A stretch of 64,000 nt of DNA, from the NCBI GenBank assembly GCA_028285415.1, contig JANQPF010000033.1, positions 124,001-188,000 on the forward strand. The letters run 5' to 3'. Both the position numbers and the translations under genes were made by a program. Position 1 is the stretch's first letter. Every line of letters begins with the position of its first letter. A model generated the notes under the pieces. That model did not search any database, was not told where the DNA came from, and saw only the letters and a list, made by a program, of their open reading frames with translations. The DNA comes from Pseudomonadales bacterium. Its GTDB lineage: Bacteria; Pseudomonadota; Gammaproteobacteria; Pseudomonadales; Azotimanducaceae. This document shows positions 62,912 to 64,000 of the stretch, one piece after another.

Positions 62912-63376
62912 ATGGGTACGATAGAAACGGTTCTGTTGTCATTGCTGGTGCTGGACGCGGTTGCGCTCACAGTGCTGGTGCTGTTGCAGCAGGGTAAAGG
63001 TGCCGACGTGGGCGCAGCGTTTGGTGCGGGCGCATCGAACACCATGTTCGGCAGCGTCGGGGCGGCGTCGTTCCTGACCAAGGCGACGGCGTGGCTGGCC
63101 ATTGGCTTTTTTGCCATTGCGTTCAGCCTGGCATATTTCGCCAAGGAGCGCGCCGAATCCGCGGGTACGCTGGGTATCCCGACCGTGCAGACGAATGAGT
63201 TGACGTCCGGACAGGAAAGTGTAGATTCCGATGCCGATGTTCCCGCGCTGGAAGTGAACGGCGCGGAAAGTGAGTTGGATCCGGACCTCAACGAAGCCCT
63301 CGATCAGGTGCTCGACCAGGTCGAGGATGCGCAGAACGACAATGACGACGTGCCCAGCCTGCCTAACGACAGTTGA
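62912..63376 (+). CDS. secG: Protein-export membrane protein SecG
   Basis: A 154-residue subunit of the SecYEG channel. Two membrane helices: VLLSLLVLDAVALTVLVLL and TAWLAIGFFAIAFSLAYF, with the family motif QQGKGADVGAAFGAGASNTMFGS between. After residue 90 the protein continues with an acidic Asp/Glu/Asn-rich tail (DALDQV-like repeats, EDAQNDNDD), longer than E. coli SecG (110). Such tails are variable. Precedes tRNA-Leu by 13 nt. Confidence 0.95.
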   Translation: MGTIETVLLSLLVLDAVALTVLVLLQQGKGADVGAAFGAGASNTMFGSVGAASFLTKATAWLAIGFFAIAFSLAYFAKERAESAGTLGIPTVQTNELTSGQESVDSDADVPALEVNGAESELDPDLNEALDQVLDQVEDAQNDNDDVPSLPNDS

Positions 63377-63389
63377 GCACAACGACCAT

Positions 63390-63476
63390 GCCGAAGTGGT
63401 GAAATTGGTAGACACGCTACCTTGAGGGGGTAGTGGGCTTATGCCCGTGCGAGTTCGAGTCTCGCCTTCGGCACCA
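63390..63476 (+). tRNA. tRNA-Leu (anticodon GAG)
   Basis: Acceptor GCCGAAG pairs with CTTCGGC. The D arm has GAAATTGGTAGACAC. Anticodon stem CTACC/GGTAG encloses TTGAGGG, with GAG at 63424-63426. A long variable arm (GGGCTTATGCCC), GTTCGAGTC T-loop and encoded CCA complete the 87-nt class II tRNA. Confidence 0.97.
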
Positions 63477-63533
63477 CATAAAACAAGGCCTTGAGCCCTG
63501 GCGGATACAGCAGGCAGTCTCAAGATAAATCTC

Positions 63534-63553
63534 GCTACGTAGCTGCTACGTAG
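63534..63553. repeat. Paired GCTACGTAG motif
   Basis: GCTACGTAG occurs at 63534-63542 and 63545-63553, 2 bp apart. Each copy contains the palindrome CTACGTAG. It may be a protein-binding site near an att region. Confidence 0.6.
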
Positions 63554-63639
63554 AATGCAACCAGCAAAGCCCTGTCAGAAGCCACAGAACGGCCTGTGGA
63601 AGCTTTATTGCTCGCCAGGCTGTAGATGGGTGCAAGGTG

Positions 63640-63665
63640 CCTGGGGCCGGTCTCCCGGCCCCAGG
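63640..63665 (-). terminator. Terminator-like hairpin after the 46-codon ORF
   Basis: CCTGGGGCCGG and CCGGCCCCAGG form a perfect 11-bp stem with a 4-nt loop. It lies 15 nt beyond the stop codon of the minus-strand ORF. No T-run follows, so termination is only possible. Confidence 0.5.
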
Positions 63666-63679
63666 GATAGGTTAAAGGG

Positions 63680-63820
63680 CTACGCTCTAACGAGGAAGGC
63701 CCAAGCTTCGTACCCGTAGTCGTGAGCGTCTAACAGCTCATCGCTATTGCGCTTGCGGCGATAGCGACAAAAGACCCAACGATAACCGGGCGGTGCAGGT
63801 TTGGTTTTGATGGATTTCAT
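63680..63820 (-). CDS. Small unknown basic protein (46 residues)
   Basis: A minus-strand ORF starting MKSIKTKPAPPGYRWVFCRY and ending DAHDYGYEAWAFLVRA. I recall similar very short proteins with a PPGYRWVF ... LDAHDYGYEAW pattern in genomic islands near integrases, but I cannot confirm it by search. GAGAGG lies about 10 nt before the start. Aromatic and charged residues are well spaced for a small folded protein. Role unknown. Confidence 0.6.
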   Translation of the reverse strand: MKSIKTKPAPPGYRWVFCRYRRKRNSDELLDAHDYGYEAWAFLVRA

Positions 63821-63885
63821 CCAGCAGATACCTCTCTGCGGGGCGACGGGGGATGGCGTCCCGCCACTTGCGTTAAAGGGAGGAA

Positions 63886-63972
63886 TCCACTACAAGTAAT
63901 ATTTGCAGCCTGGTAGTGGACCATCCATTCCCATGCTCAATCCATCGGGCAGTTACCGCTGCTCGATGGATT
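63886..63972. repeat. Two inverted repeats at the right edge
   Basis: TCCACTAC (63886-63893) pairs with GTAGTGGA (63913-63920), and AATCCATCG (63939-63947) pairs with CGATGGATT (63964-63972). No gene is seen from 63821 to the end of the window. Confidence 0.65.
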
Positions 63973-64000
63973 ACTTCTCTAAGACTTTGGTTCAGCCTTT

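Larger units (their letters stand above)
63477..63679. other. Non-coding stretch right of tRNA-Leu(GAG)
   Basis: No gene is seen here. The rimP-nusA-infB genes that normally follow secG-tRNA-Leu are absent. Two copies of GCTACGTAG (63534-63542 and 63545-63553) and a GC hairpin (63640-63665) are present. The sequence looks like the edge of an element inserted at the tRNA 3' end. Confidence 0.5.

Noticed and set aside
1-64000. CRISPR arrays, rRNA genes and complete insertion sequences
   Set aside because: None seen: no regularly spaced repeat series, no rRNA signature and no transposase frame with terminal repeats.

Overview
The window looks like a chromosome segment of a free-living, motile gammaproteobacterium, probably marine. 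The evidence is gene order and content rather than a named species. The block hrcA-grpE-dnaK-dnaJ-dapB-carA-carB-greA-yhbY-rlmE-ftsH-folP-glmM-tpiA-secG-tRNA-Leu follows a Pseudomonas/Alteromonas-like order. The tmRNA tag reads ANDENYALAA. The flagellar stator is of the sodium-type PomA/PomB kind, and an NSS sodium symporter is present. I cannot assign a genus.

Layout. Positions 1-5028 are the right-hand end of an integrated element. It carries a minus-strand operon of an XRE regulator, an AAA ATPase and the start of an S8 (subtilisin-like) peptidase, which is an IetAS-type defence pair. Divergently it carries an ArdC-type antirestriction protein, a small unknown protein and a large serine recombinase whose 3' end runs into a tRNA-Leu(CAG) gene. 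The 322-base region between the two divergent units is rich in inverted repeats. From 5071 the core chromosome begins: rnr-rlmB, the rpsF-rpsR-rplI ribosomal operon, dnaB-radA, ettA, glyA-nrdR-ribD-nusB-thiL-pgpA, a retropepsin-like protease, xseB-ispA and pomAB.

Positions 22650-37043 are more accessory. They hold a CMD-family protein with an S9 peptidase, a carboxylesterase lipoprotein, csrA, a secreted alpha/beta hydrolase opposite a TetR regulator, two small envelope proteins, a redoxin/cytochrome c/copper-monooxygenase-like fusion, and two hybrid histidine kinases around gap and a YqaE/Pmp3 protein missed by length cut-offs. They end with tmRNA, whose upstream flank carries a perfect 20-bp inverted copy of its own 5' end. 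Positions 37260-44281 hold a Sel1-repeat protein, ribH, smpB, an NSS transporter, ratA-rnfH, bamE and recN. The heat-shock operon and the carAB/ftsH/secG block then lead to tRNA-Leu(GAG). After that tRNA the expected rimP-nusA genes are absent from the remaining 520 bases. There is instead a 46-codon minus-strand ORF and several inverted repeats, consistent with a second integrated element.

How the genes work together. ssrA and smpB form the trans-translation system and lie within 3 kb of each other. hrcA-grpE-dnaK-dnaJ is the Hsp70 machine and carries two sigma32-like promoters. carA-carB and dapB supply carbamoyl phosphate and lysine precursors. ribD and ribH of the riboflavin pathway are split across 22 kb. 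The left element pairs a defence operon with antirestriction and integration functions.
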